Source of the DNA: Methanobacteriota archaeon
GTDB lineage: Archaea > Thermoplasmatota > Thermoplasmata > Methanomassiliicoccales > UBA472
DNA: 56,172 bases
Direction: 5' to 3'
NCBI GenBank assembly: GCA_012729095.1
Contig: JAAYDU010000013.1
Coordinates: 1-56,172, forward strand
Part shown: positions 33,132-42,010 of the stretch, piece by piece
Layout: every line of letters begins with the position of its first letter
Position numbering within the stretch: position 1 is the stretch's first letter
Position numbers and translations under genes: made by a program
Notes under the pieces: generated by a model
Seen by the model: the letters and a program-made list of their open reading frames with translations, nothing else
Database searches by the model: none
What the model was told of the DNA's origin: nothing

Positions 33132-35339
33132 CTACCTGAATATGCCCAGGTCGTCGATACCGCCCCGGGCCTTGTGCAAGTTCTTGCTAACTGTCTCGTA
33201 ATGCTTCGCCGATTCCTTGTCCACGGACGGCCGCGCGGTCCTGAAGGCCGCCTCGAAATGCCTCATCTCCACGGCAGAGGAATCGCGGTCCTCCCGCAGC
33301 GCGGCGATACCGGCCTCCTGGCACAGGTTCTCCAGGTCGGCGCCCACGAATCCCTCCGTCCTCGAAACGAGATCATCGATGTTCACGCCGTTCAGGGGCA
33401 TCACCCTGGTGTGCACCTGCAGTATGGCCCGCCTGGCCAGAGCGTCGGGCATCGGAACGAAGATCAGGCGGTCGAAGCGCCCGGGGCGCATCAAGGCCTG
33501 GTCGATTATGTCCGGCCGGTTGGTGGCGGCGATGACCGTCACGCCCTCCCTGGTGGTAAGGCCGTCCAGGGACGTGAGCAGCTGGTTTACCAGCGTGTCG
33601 TATCCCTTGGACCCCTCGTACACCCCCCGGCGGGGGGCTATGGCATCGATCTCGTCCAGGAACACGATGGACGGGGCAACCTGCTTTGCCTTTTTAAATA
33701 TCTCACGCAGGGCCCGTTCGCTCTCCCCGTACCACTTGGACATGATCTCCGGGCCCTTAACGCTTATGAAGTTGGCGTTCGACTCGTTGGCGATGGCCTT
33801 TGCCAGCAGCGTCTTGCCCGTCCCCGGCGGTCCGTACAGAAGCACCCCCCGGGACGGCCTGATGCCCATCCTCTTGAACGCCTCCGGGTTCTCCATCGGC
33901 ATCTCGACCACCTCTTTGAGCTGTCTCTTCACGTCCTCCAGGCCGCCCACGTCGCCCCAGCCAACGTTGGACACCTCCACCATGACCTCTCGCATGGCCG
34001 ACGGCTCTATCTCTTTCAGGGCGGAGTCGAAGTCCTCCGGGGTGACCTTCATCTGGGCCAGGACCTCCTGGGGTATGGCGCTGTCCAGGTTCATGTTGGG
34101 AACGAACCTTCCCAGGCATTTCATGGCCGCCTCTCTCGCCAAGGCCGAAAGGTCGGCCCCGGCGAAACCGTGGGTGACATGGGCGTACTGGTCCAGGCTC
34201 ACGCCCTCGTCCAAAGGCATGCCGCGGGTGTGGATCTGCAATATCTCCTTCCTGCCCTGGAACGATGGCACGCCGACCTCTATCTCCCTGTCGAACCGCC
34301 CCGGGCGGCGAAGGGCGGGGTCCAGGGCGTCCTGGCGGTTGGTCGCCCCGATCACGATCACCTGTCCCCGCTCGGACATCCCGTCCATCAGGGTCAGCAG
34401 CTGGGCGACCACCCTGCGCTCCGCCTCGTGTATGGAATCATCCCTTTTCGGGGCGATGGAATCTATCTCGTCTATGAAAATGATGGAGGGCGCGTTCTTG
34501 GCCGCCTCGTCGAACTTCTCCCGCAGGTTCTCTTCGCTGCCCCCGTACCACTTGGACATTATCTCCGGACCGAGTATGGAGTAGAACGAGGCCCCGGATT
34601 CATTGGCCACGGCCTTTGCCAGCAGCGTCTTGCCCGTTCCCGGCGGTCCGTACAGAAGCACTCCCTTGGGGGCGTCGATCCCCAGCCGGTCGAACAGCTC
34701 CGGGTGCTTGAGCGGTAGCTCGATCATCTCCCTTATACGCTGCAGCACCATGTCCAGACCGCCGATGTCGTCGTAGGTCACCGAGGGCACGAAAGTGTCC
34801 TTCTCCTCCGAGGCCTCCGACCGCACCACCATCTCGGTGTGCTCGGCTACGGTCACCACCCCGCTGGGCACGGTCGCCGCCACCATGTAGGGGGCGGGAC
34901 TGATGCCCCATGCCATGTTCGGTATCATGATCTCGTCGCCCTTGACCAGGGGCCGCCCGAGCAGTCCCTTGCGGACCAGCTCGTCGGTTCCCGCTCCAAA
35001 GCTGACGTTGTTCACGCGCTTCTTCTGTGAGATCGCGGGTGCCAGCACGACCTTGCTTGCCAGCTGGGGGTCCGCCCTGGTGACGGTGACCCTTTCGCCG
35101 ATGGACACCCCGGCGTTGGAGCGCAGCACCCCGTCGATGCGAACGATAGCCTTTCCCTCGTCCTCCTGCTGGGCCCGGAAGACCTTGGCCACGGTCATCC
35201 TCTTACCGGTGATCTCCACGATCTGGCCGACGTCGACGCCGAGCTCCTTTCGGGTCTTCATGTCAAGCCGGGCGCGGCCCAGTCCCACCTCGATCTGGGA
35301 TTGGGCCTTGGCCACGCGGAGAAGGACTGACTCTGCCAT
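33132..35339 (-). CDS. CDC48/VAT AAA+ ATPase
   Basis: A 735-residue two-ring unfoldase. The N-domain (1-185) has the double-psi barrel start VLLRVAKAQ and RARLDMKTRKELGV. D1 Walker A is GPPGTGKT at 231-238 with Walker B IIFIDEID; D2 repeats GPPGTGKT and IVFLDEID. Arginine fingers are in the LRRPGRFDRE and LMRPGRFDRL segments. It extracts or unfolds proteins, often for the proteasome. ATG 35339 was chosen by alignment to the VAT N-terminus. The C-terminus (DDLGIFR) lacks an obvious HbYX motif. Confidence 0.95.
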   Translation of the reverse strand: MAESVLLRVAKAQSQIEVGLGRARLDMKTRKELGVDVGQIVEITGKRMTVAKVFRAQQEDEGKAIVRIDGVLRSNAGVSIGERVTVTRADPQLASKVVLAPAISQKKRVNNVSFGAGTDELVRKGLLGRPLVKGDEIMIPNMAWGISPAPYMVAATVPSGVVTVAEHTEMVVRSEASEEKDTFVPSVTYDDIGGLDMVLQRIREMIELPLKHPELFDRLGIDAPKGVLLYGPPGTGKTLLAKAVANESGASFYSILGPEIMSKWYGGSEENLREKFDEAAKNAPSIIFIDEIDSIAPKRDDSIHEAERRVVAQLLTLMDGMSERGQVIVIGATNRQDALDPALRRPGRFDREIEVGVPSFQGRKEILQIHTRGMPLDEGVSLDQYAHVTHGFAGADLSALAREAAMKCLGRFVPNMNLDSAIPQEVLAQMKVTPEDFDSALKEIEPSAMREVMVEVSNVGWGDVGGLEDVKRQLKEVVEMPMENPEAFKRMGIRPSRGVLLYGPPGTGKTLLAKAIANESNANFISVKGPEIMSKWYGESERALREIFKKAKQVAPSIVFLDEIDAIAPRRGVYEGSKGYDTLVNQLLTSLDGLTTREGVTVIAATNRPDIIDQALMRPGRFDRLIFVPMPDALARRAILQVHTRVMPLNGVNIDDLVSRTEGFVGADLENLCQEAGIAALREDRDSSAVEMRHFEAAFRTARPSVDKESAKHYETVSKNLHKARGGIDDLGIFR

Positions 35340-35427
35340 TTCTATCAGGGTCGAATCCGTTCTCTGGATATTAAGTTTGCATTGCAGCGGCGAAAGGAAT
35401 AATAGCGCACGGTCACTTCCCCTGCCC

Positions 35428-36291
35428 ATGGAGTTCTCAGCCGAGTGCGCTCCCTGCCTTCTGCGCCGCATACTGTTCCAGACCAGACTGGTCGACCCTT
35501 CCAAGGAGGAAGAGGTCATGTCCTCCTGCCTCCGCATGGTGGCGGAGGAATGGCAAAAGGGCATCAACTCGGCCGCCCTGTCCACCAAGGTGCACCGTCT
35601 TTCGTACGAGCTGCTGGGGGTGGCCGATCCCTATGCTGAACTGAAGGCGGAGGCGAACCGGGTGGCGTTATCCCTGCTGCCCCGGGCCGAAGAGCTGGTG
35701 GAAGGCTCCGAGGACCGGTTGAGGACCGCCTGCCTGGTGGCCATCGCCGGAAACGTGATGGACTTCGGCATCGGCGGGTTCGAGCGCCCGGATGAACTGA
35801 GGCACACCTTCGAGTCCCTGGTGTCCCAGGGCCCGGAACCCAACGACGTGGAGCGGCTGCGGGAGATGCTTCTTGGCGCCAAGGAGGTCGTGTACCTGTT
35901 CGACAACAGCGGCGAGATCGTTCTGGACCTGCCCCTGCTCCGCGAGCTCAAGGGCATGGGCCTGAAGGTGACCGGGGTGGTGAAGGGCGAGCCGATAATC
36001 ACCGATGCCACCTGGAACGACCTTTCCGTGTCCGGGGCGGACAAGGTGTTGGACGTCTGCCTGACCACTGGCATGTTCGCCATCGGTCTGGACATGGAAC
36101 GGGCATCCGGCGAGCTGAAGGACGCGTTCGACAGGGCCGACCTGGTCGTGGCCAAGGGGATGGCAAACTTCGAGGCGCTATCCGATACGGGGGTGAGGCC
36201 TATAGCCCATCTCCTGCGCAGCAAATGCATTCCGGTGTCGAAGGCCATAGGGGCCGAGAAGGACCGCAACGTGATCAAGGTGTTCGAATGA
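35428..36291 (+). CDS. DUF89 metal-dependent phosphatase-like protein
   Basis: A 287-residue protein of the DUF89/ARMT1 family. The metal-binding DNSGEIVLDLPLL and the earlier GNVMDFG motif are present, and the N-terminus has the CAPC pair seen in archaeal members. Related proteins are Co/Mn-dependent phosphatases acting on sugar phosphates or damaged metabolites, or carboxyl methyltransferases. ATG 35428 was chosen; TATA-like ATAATAG lies about 25-32 bases upstream. The nucleotidyltransferase starts ten bases after the stop. Confidence 0.85.
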   Translation: MEFSAECAPCLLRRILFQTRLVDPSKEEEVMSSCLRMVAEEWQKGINSAALSTKVHRLSYELLGVADPYAELKAEANRVALSLLPRAEELVEGSEDRLRTACLVAIAGNVMDFGIGGFERPDELRHTFESLVSQGPEPNDVERLREMLLGAKEVVYLFDNSGEIVLDLPLLRELKGMGLKVTGVVKGEPIITDATWNDLSVSGADKVLDVCLTTGMFAIGLDMERASGELKDAFDRADLVVAKGMANFEALSDTGVRPIAHLLRSKCIPVSKAIGAEKDRNVIKVFE

Positions 36292-36301
36292 GGTATCTGG
36301 C

Positions 36302-37357
36302 ATGTCCAGGGTGAAGCAGGCGGTGGTGCTGGCCGGGGGAGAGGGCACCAGGCTCAGGCCGCTGACGTCCACCAGGCCTAAACCGTTGCTGCCGGTGCTG
36401 GGAGTACCGTGCATCGAGTACGTGATCAGGTCCCTGGCGGAGGCCGGCGTGGAACAGGTGTTCCTGGCCTGCGGCTATCGTTCCGAGGACATACGGAGCG
36501 CACTGGGGGGAGGCGAACGCTTCGGCGTGGATATAGAGCTGGCGTTCGAGAGGGAGCCGATGGGGACCGCCGGCGCGGTGAAGCTGCTGGAGGGCCGGAT
36601 GGACAGCACGTTCGTCGTAGGCAGCGGGGACACCCTGACCGATGCCGACCTTGGCGATCTCATCGATTTCCACGTTCGCAAAGGGGCGGAGGCCACCATG
36701 GGGCTGACCGAGGTGGAGCTCCCGGAGCAGTTCGGCATCGTGGGCGTTTCCCCGGACGGAAGGATAGAGAGGTTCAAGGAGAAGCCCCGCACCGAGGAGG
36801 TGTTCTCCCGGGTGATAAACGCCGGGACCTACGTTCTAGAGCCGGAGGTGCTCGGGATGATACCGGCGGGAACGAAGTACGATTTCTCCAAGGACCTGTA
36901 CATGGACATGCTGGAGAAGGGCCGGGGGCTGTTCGCGACCCCCTTGAAGGGGTATTGGAAGGACATAGGGCGCCCCTCCGACCTTTACCTGGCCAATATG
37001 GAGATGGCTTCCCGGCGCCCCTTGACGGAGGTGCCTGCCGGGGTCAGGGCGCTCGGCAGCTGCTTCTTCGGACGGAACGTCACCGCCACATCGGCCAGGA
37101 TCGTCGACAGCGTCATCGGGGCCGGCTGCGACATAGAGGGCGCGGTGGAGCGCTGTCTTCTGCTGGACCGGGTGACGCTCGGCAAGGGGGCCTCACTGCG
37201 CGATTGCGTCATCGGGGAGGGTTGCCGGGTCGGGGCCGGAGCTTCTTTGAAGGATTGCGTGCTGGGTGACGGGGCGGAGGTCCCTCCGGGAACGGTACTG
37301 GTCGGAACCAACGTGGAGGCGGGGCCTCCATCTGAGATAAATATCCGGAAGGGATAG
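36302..37357 (+). CDS. Sugar-1-phosphate nucleotidylyltransferase
   Basis: A 351-residue enzyme. The N-terminal nucleotidyltransferase domain shows VLAGGEGTRLRPLTSTRPKP, with the catalytic Asp of GSGDTLTDADLG. The C-terminal 100 residues form a left-handed beta helix (VIGAGCDIEGAVE, VIGEGCRVGAG), as in GlmU-like and mannose-1-phosphate guanylyltransferase-like archaeal enzymes. It makes an NDP-sugar for glycosylation; the sugar is not certain. The transporter gene follows nine bases on. It may feed the glycosyltransferases at 38.7-44.1 kb. Confidence 0.88.
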   Translation: MSRVKQAVVLAGGEGTRLRPLTSTRPKPLLPVLGVPCIEYVIRSLAEAGVEQVFLACGYRSEDIRSALGGGERFGVDIELAFEREPMGTAGAVKLLEGRMDSTFVVGSGDTLTDADLGDLIDFHVRKGAEATMGLTEVELPEQFGIVGVSPDGRIERFKEKPRTEEVFSRVINAGTYVLEPEVLGMIPAGTKYDFSKDLYMDMLEKGRGLFATPLKGYWKDIGRPSDLYLANMEMASRRPLTEVPAGVRALGSCFFGRNVTATSARIVDSVIGAGCDIEGAVERCLLLDRVTLGKGASLRDCVIGEGCRVGAGASLKDCVLGDGAEVPPGTVLVGTNVEAGPPSEINIRKG

Positions 37358-37366
37358 TGGGCGAGC

Positions 37367-38263
37367 ATGTCCGAGGCCCCCCGCCACACCCAGGCACTGC
37401 TCCTATTGGCAGGTATGATATGGGGCACGTCCTTCGTGGCCGGAAAGCTGGGCGTGGAGGGCACCGACCCCTACCTCTTCAGCGCCATGAGGTCCGTCAT
37501 CTCGGCCGTTTCCGTGCTTCCCCTGTTCTATTACTTCAAGGTCGACCTCTCCATATTGAAGAGCAAGGCGGTTTGGGCCATAGCCTTCCTGAACGCCCTG
37601 GGGCTGTTGCTGCAGAACGTCGGGCTCACCTACACGACGGCCAGCAACACGGTGCTTCTGGTGGACATAAACGTGGTGATCGTGGCCGTGCTTGCCGCGC
37701 TGATACTCAAGGAGCGGCTGAACCGAAGGATAGTCGCCGGGCTGGTCCTGGGGATGGCTGGCGTGGCGCTGATCGCCACCAAGGGGAACCCGTCCAACCT
37801 GGGCGGGGGCAGCCTCATCGGAGACCTGCTGGTGTTCGGTGCCGGGGTGGCCTGGGCCCTGTACATAGTTTTCACCACGAGAGAGCTGAAGAAGGGCTAT
37901 GAGCTGGTGCAGTTCACCTCGGCGATGATACTGCTGACCGCGGTGTTCGTGGTGCCGATAGGTCTGTTCATGACCGCCGATCACTCCGTGGGAGCTGGCG
38001 GCGTATCGCTTGCGCTGTACTCCGGGATATTCTGCACCACCGTGGCCTTCCTGCTGTACAATGTCGGATTGAAGTCCCTGGGGGCCACCACGACCTCCAT
38101 AATCCTTCTGGTGGAGATGGTGTTCGGGCTTCTGTTCTCCTTCCTGCTGCTGGGGGAGAGGCCGGACACACCCACCATTGTGGGAGGCTCGCTGATACTG
38201 CTGGCTATCGTGGTGATATCCTTCAAGGGGCTGGAGAGGTACCGTCTGCGGCGCCGTTCCTAG
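37367..38263 (+). CDS. DMT-superfamily (EamA) transporter
   Basis: A 298-residue protein with ten predicted spans in two EamA repeats (MIWGTSFVAGKLGV in the first, ending LLVDINVVIVAVLAAL; VFGAGVAWALYIV opening the second, ending LLVEMVFGLLFSFLLLGE). Such permeases export amino acids, nucleosides or other metabolites. Third gene in a run with DUF89 and the nucleotidyltransferase. The end overlaps the convergent ACT gene by four bases. Confidence 0.88.
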   Translation: MSEAPRHTQALLLLAGMIWGTSFVAGKLGVEGTDPYLFSAMRSVISAVSVLPLFYYFKVDLSILKSKAVWAIAFLNALGLLLQNVGLTYTTASNTVLLVDINVVIVAVLAALILKERLNRRIVAGLVLGMAGVALIATKGNPSNLGGGSLIGDLLVFGAGVAWALYIVFTTRELKKGYELVQFTSAMILLTAVFVVPIGLFMTADHSVGAGGVSLALYSGIFCTTVAFLLYNVGLKSLGATTTSIILLVEMVFGLLFSFLLLGERPDTPTIVGGSLILLAIVVISFKGLERYRLRRRS

Positions 38264-38649
38264 GAGAAATCCAGCAACCTCTTGGCCTCATCCATGCGGT
38301 CCACGGTAATGGCCACTTCCTCCAGGGGGGTCATGGGGCCTAGCATGAACAGGGAATTGATGTTCACCCCTCCCCTGGCAAGCTTCTTTGTGAGCTTGGC
38401 CAGCTCTCCAGGCTTGTCGGCCATGGAGATCACGATGACCTCATGCTCCGCGAACTCCAGCTGCGCCCCCTTCAAGGCACTGCGGGCGCTGTTGTCGTCG
38501 TCAGTGATTATGTGCACCCTGGGCTTCCCCCCGCCCACGTCCGTGGCTATCCCGCGGATGTTGACGGCGTTCCTGGCCAAGGCCTCCGCCACCCGGGATA
38601 CCTCCCCCGGGCGGTCCTGCACGTACACATCGAACTGCTTGTAGGACAT
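38260..38649 (-). CDS. Tandem ACT-domain protein
   Basis: A 129-residue protein with two ACT domains, residues 3-65 (FDVYVQDRPGEVSRVAEALA; INIRG-like strand) and 68-129 (VIVISMADKPGELAKLTKKL; VNINSLFML). Amino-acid binding is likely; the ligand is unknown. It is unrelated in detail to the ACT protein at 17374. A minus-strand TATA element (AGTATTAA, about 38677-38684) lies about 30 bases before ATG 38649, so the transcript is nearly leaderless. Confidence 0.8.
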   Translation of the reverse strand: MSYKQFDVYVQDRPGEVSRVAEALARNAVNIRGIATDVGGGKPRVHIITDDDNSARSALKGAQLEFAEHEVIVISMADKPGELAKLTKKLARGGVNINSLFMLGPMTPLEEVAITVDRMDEAKRLLDFS

Positions 38650-38707
38650 CCATTTCAAATTGATGGTGCGGGCAGTTAATACTTTGTAAGAAAACATCGG
38701 AGGATTA

Positions 38708-38716
38708 GATTTATAG
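38708..38716 (+). promoter_or_regulatory. TATA box of the glycosyltransferase operon
   Basis: GATTTATAG is centred 26 bases before ATG 38738, predicting a leaderless mRNA. Confidence 0.5.
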
Positions 38717-38737
38717 CTCGACCCCATACGTATCGGC

Positions 38738-39649
38738 ATGTCCCAGGGCCTCAGGCCATTCGCCGTTACGGTGAATTGGAACCGGGCGAACGACACATTG
38801 GAATGCGTCGATTCGCTCCTTCAGGGGAATCCCGGGACCGAGGTCGTGGTGGTGGACAACGGCTCCCAGGACCGCTCGGTCCCCCTCATCCGGGAAAGGT
38901 ACCCCGGCCTGGAGATACTGGAGAACCCTGAGAACATGGGGTACGCGATGGGGGCCAACCAGGGCGTGAGGCGCGCCCTGGAGCTCGGGGCCACGCACGT
39001 GCTGCTCATCAACAACGACGCGGTGGCCGGCAAGGGGATGGTCGACACTGTCCTGGAGGCCATGTCCAGGCATCCCTCGGCAGGGGTCGCCGGCCCAAAG
39101 ATATTCTACTTCGGCACGGACATAATGTGGTTCAACGGGGGCCATTTCAACGACCTGCTGGGGCTGTCCACGCATCCGCTGATGGACCGCCAGGACGACG
39201 GCGGGGACCAGGACCGCAAGGTCGGCTTCATAACCGGCTGCGCCATGATGGTCAAGGCCGAGGTGTTCAGGGACATCGGGTTCTTCGACGAGGACTTCGA
39301 GATATACGCCGAGGACCTGGACTTCTGTCTGAGGGCCAAGGAGATGGGCTACGGCGTGTGGCTGGTGCCCAGGGCGGTGGCGGGGCACAAGGTGTCCCTG
39401 TCCACCGGCGTGGCCGGCTCCAATCTGATGACGCCCTACCGCTCCTATTACTATGCCAGGAACATGCTGATCATGGTGCGCAAGAGGATGAAGGGCGCGC
39501 GCTTCGTCACCGGCTTCATGGGGCAGACGTTCATACTTCTTCCTTACTACTTCATGCTGATGGGAGTGCAGAGGACCCGTGGTTCCTTCCGTCAGTACCT
39601 GAAGGGTTACTTCCACGCCTTGGAGGGAATGATTAAGGGGAGGTATTGA
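38738..39649 (+). CDS. Family 2 glycosyltransferase (rhamnosyltransferase-like)
   Basis: A 303-residue GT-A enzyme. It shows WNRANDTLECVDSLL, VVVVDNGSQDRS, the DxD-type LLINNDAV and the EDLDFCLRAKEMGY acceptor/catalytic region, typical of GT2 rhamnosyl- or glucosyltransferases. A hydrophobic C-terminal segment (FILLPYYFMLMGV) suggests membrane association. Its stop overlaps the GT-C gene. Acts at the cytoplasmic face on a lipid- or protein-linked glycan; donor unknown. Confidence 0.88.
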   Translation: MSQGLRPFAVTVNWNRANDTLECVDSLLQGNPGTEVVVVDNGSQDRSVPLIRERYPGLEILENPENMGYAMGANQGVRRALELGATHVLLINNDAVAGKGMVDTVLEAMSRHPSAGVAGPKIFYFGTDIMWFNGGHFNDLLGLSTHPLMDRQDDGGDQDRKVGFITGCAMMVKAEVFRDIGFFDEDFEIYAEDLDFCLRAKEMGYGVWLVPRAVAGHKVSLSTGVAGSNLMTPYRSYYYARNMLIMVRKRMKGARFVTGFMGQTFILLPYYFMLMGVQRTRGSFRQYLKGYFHALEGMIKGRY

Positions 39650-41064
39650 GGGTGTGGCGGGACATACTCGGCGGCATCAGGCGCTTCTTGGCCCCCTCTC
39701 CCAGGGTCTTCCATTTCCTGCTCATCGGTCTCTTGGTCCGAATGCTGCTGGCCCCCTGGACCTCCTACCCTTACGACGCGTATCCGTTCTACGGTGCGGT
39801 GGTGGGCTCGCTGGCCGGCACCGGCCCCTACGGGAACGTGCTGTTCACATACCCTCCTCTTTTCTCGGCCATATCCTATCCTTCCTTCTGGACGATAGCG
39901 CAGTTCATGGACCCGGCCTCCTTCGGCACCTTCGTCCCTTCCATGATAGATATCTCCAGGGCAACTGGCATGACCGTGCCTTTCATCACATCCCCTGTCT
40001 TCAACACGGTTCTCAAGCTGCCCCTATTGATCGGGGACGCCCTGGTCGGTCTTACCATATACAGGAGCGTGAACGGTCGTCTTGGGGGAGCCTCGGCGGA
40101 AAAGGCCTTCCTGGTGTGGTTCCTCAATCCACTGGTGATATTCGTCAGCTCCGTGCACGGTCAGTTCGACGTGCTGGCCGCCTACTGCGCCCTGGTGGGC
40201 GTTCTCAGCTTCGGGGACCGGAGGTTCCTTATGAGCGGGGCGGTGCTGGGCCTTGGCGTTCTGCTCAAGCTGTTCCCCGCCTACCTGGTGATAAGCCTGG
40301 GCCTGGTCCTGCTCGTTCCAATCGCGAAAGGGCTGAGGGAGGGGCGGAAGGCCGGGTCCCTGCGGCCTCTGGCGTCCTTCTTGGCGGGAGGTGCCATGAG
40401 CCTGCTGACAGTGCTCCCTTTCCTGATCAGCTCCAGCTCGTTCCTGGAATACATATTGAGAAGGGGAACATATTCCTCCGTGGGCGGGATGAACATTTGG
40501 TTCATCTCCCCTCTTCTGAGCAAGATCGGCGGCGAAGGTGGCTCAGGCGGAGGCGCCATCCCGTTCGGCACGGCGCTCCTGGTGCTGGGCTTCGCACTTA
40601 CCATCGCCGTCACCCTGCTGGTCATGCGCAAGCATCTGGTCAAGGAGCGCCTGCTCGCCTGCTCGGCGGCGGTGCTCCTGGTCGTGCTTCTGACACAATC
40701 CGTCACCAACCCTCAACACCTGATCTGGCTGTTCCCCTTCCTGGTTCTGATGTCCTGCGAATCGCCCCGCATGCTCACCAAGGTGTACGCGCTCACCGTG
40801 CTCGGCCTGCTGTACCTTCTCTGCCTGCAGTCAGGCTTCATGTTCCTGTACCCGCTGGCCGAGTACGTGGGATGGCCATCGGTATCCTTCCTGAACCAGG
40901 GCGTGGAGGCCTTCTTCATCGGCACCGGGCTGCAGAGGGCGGCCCTGCTCAGTCTGCTGGGCGCCGGGGGGTTCCTGACGCTGCTGTCGGTGCTGCTCCC
41001 CTCCCGCTTGGATTACATCGAGGTCGCCGCCCGTAGGATATTCGGAAGGGGTGATGGCGATTAG
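39646..41064 (+). CDS. Membrane GT-C glycosyltransferase (GT87/PIG-M-like)
   Basis: A 472-residue protein with about ten spans. The SSVHGQFDVLAAYCALV region matches the HGQFD motif of GT87/PIG-M-like mannosyltransferases, and the first loop has SYPYDAYPFYG, carrying the acidic residue expected after span 1 of GT-C enzymes. They use polyprenyl-phosphate sugars on the outer face. TTG 39646 overlaps the previous stop; GTG 39652 is an alternative. The next gene overlaps its end by 11 bases. Confidence 0.8.
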   Translation: MRVWRDILGGIRRFLAPSPRVFHFLLIGLLVRMLLAPWTSYPYDAYPFYGAVVGSLAGTGPYGNVLFTYPPLFSAISYPSFWTIAQFMDPASFGTFVPSMIDISRATGMTVPFITSPVFNTVLKLPLLIGDALVGLTIYRSVNGRLGGASAEKAFLVWFLNPLVIFVSSVHGQFDVLAAYCALVGVLSFGDRRFLMSGAVLGLGVLLKLFPAYLVISLGLVLLVPIAKGLREGRKAGSLRPLASFLAGGAMSLLTVLPFLISSSSFLEYILRRGTYSSVGGMNIWFISPLLSKIGGEGGSGGGAIPFGTALLVLGFALTIAVTLLVMRKHLVKERLLACSAAVLLVVLLTQSVTNPQHLIWLFPFLVLMSCESPRMLTKVYALTVLGLLYLLCLQSGFMFLYPLAEYVGWPSVSFLNQGVEAFFIGTGLQRAALLSLLGAGGFLTLLSVLLPSRLDYIEVAARRIFGRGDGD

Positions 41065-42010
41065 GGCCGAGGTCGTCTTGACGGCGTTCGTGGCGGCGAT
41101 GCTCCTATCATCCGCCCTCATGATGTACGGGGGTAATCAGGGCGAGCCAGTGCTGGAGGTCCAGCTTGTTGACGGCACGGTGACGGTGGACTATCGCTTC
41201 CCGGCTTCCGTTCACGGTTATCCGGCCACCGTGGTGTCGGTGCCTCTGGAGTTCCATAGACAGTATGACGTGGCAGTGCTTATAACGGAGGCGGCGAGCG
41301 AACTGGACAGCGCCCCAGCCAACGTCCAGGGCCTCGTTGACCACATGGGGGCCGAGCTGGAGAACATAGGGTCGCCGATAACAGTGTCTGCCGTCTCGGA
41401 GGCCTCCCTGGCGACCTTCCTGGGCCAGGGAAACGGTACCCTGATGGTCGCTGGCGCGCTGTCCCCCGCCCTGTCCTTGACCGTGTGGGAATGGGTGAGG
41501 GCGGGAGGCGTTTTGGTGACCATCGGTCCTGGGCCCCTGTCCTCCTGGCCATCTGACCTGGAAGGCTTGGCGTTCGCCCCCTTCGTTCCCGCCGCCGCAG
41601 AGGGCCCCGCCCTGATGATGGGGCTGCGCACGACCTATCCCTCATACGGCGTTTCGATCGAGGACGTGCTGGCCCTTTCCGGACATGTTCTCGGGGCGGT
41701 GTCCCAGGACGGCCTGTTCACCGCCATGGCCGCCATACCGGTGGGATCGGGAAGGGTGTTGGCCATGGGAGGGCCGATCGAATCCCCGTTCATGGCCAGC
41801 ATGGAGGACGTTTACGCCTGGGACCTGGCCAGGTGCCTGACGCTGGACATTCCATGGGTCTCCGGCCCCGTTTCCTGCCAGAGGGTGGAGGTTCCCTCAG
41901 AGGGGCTGATTGGAACGCTCGTGCTCGACGATACGGGATCGGCGATGGCCATAGCCGCATACAACCTGAACGACTGGAACTCCCTGTTCAAGGTGGTACT
42001 TGTCCGCTGA
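41054..42010 (+). CDS. Exported protein of unknown function in the glycan cluster
   Basis: A 318-residue protein: one N-terminal span (EVVLTAFVAAMLLSSALMM) then an extracytoplasmic domain. The region LTVWEWVRAGGVLVTIGPG and VGSGRVLAMGGP resembles the amidotransferase-like fold found in DUF4350-type exported proteins, without a clear catalytic cysteine. Probably surface-exposed. It overlaps the GT-C gene, so it belongs to the operon. It ends one base before the convergent glycosyltransferase. Confidence 0.65.
   Translation: MAIRAEVVLTAFVAAMLLSSALMMYGGNQGEPVLEVQLVDGTVTVDYRFPASVHGYPATVVSVPLEFHRQYDVAVLITEAASELDSAPANVQGLVDHMGAELENIGSPITVSAVSEASLATFLGQGNGTLMVAGALSPALSLTVWEWVRAGGVLVTIGPGPLSSWPSDLEGLAFAPFVPAAAEGPALMMGLRTTYPSYGVSIEDVLALSGHVLGAVSQDGLFTAMAAIPVGSGRVLAMGGPIESPFMASMEDVYAWDLARCLTLDIPWVSGPVSCQRVEVPSEGLIGTLVLDDTGSAMAIAAYNLNDWNSLFKVVLVR

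Noticed and set aside
33174-34718. 514-codon plus-strand frame opposite CDC48
   Set aside because: Antisense to a clear AAA+ gene; composition is typical of reversed GC-rich coding DNA and no motif is present.
39654-41036. 460-codon frame in the GT-C gene region
   Set aside because: Alternative plus-strand frame of a multi-span gene; Arg/Gly/Pro-rich, without membrane pattern.
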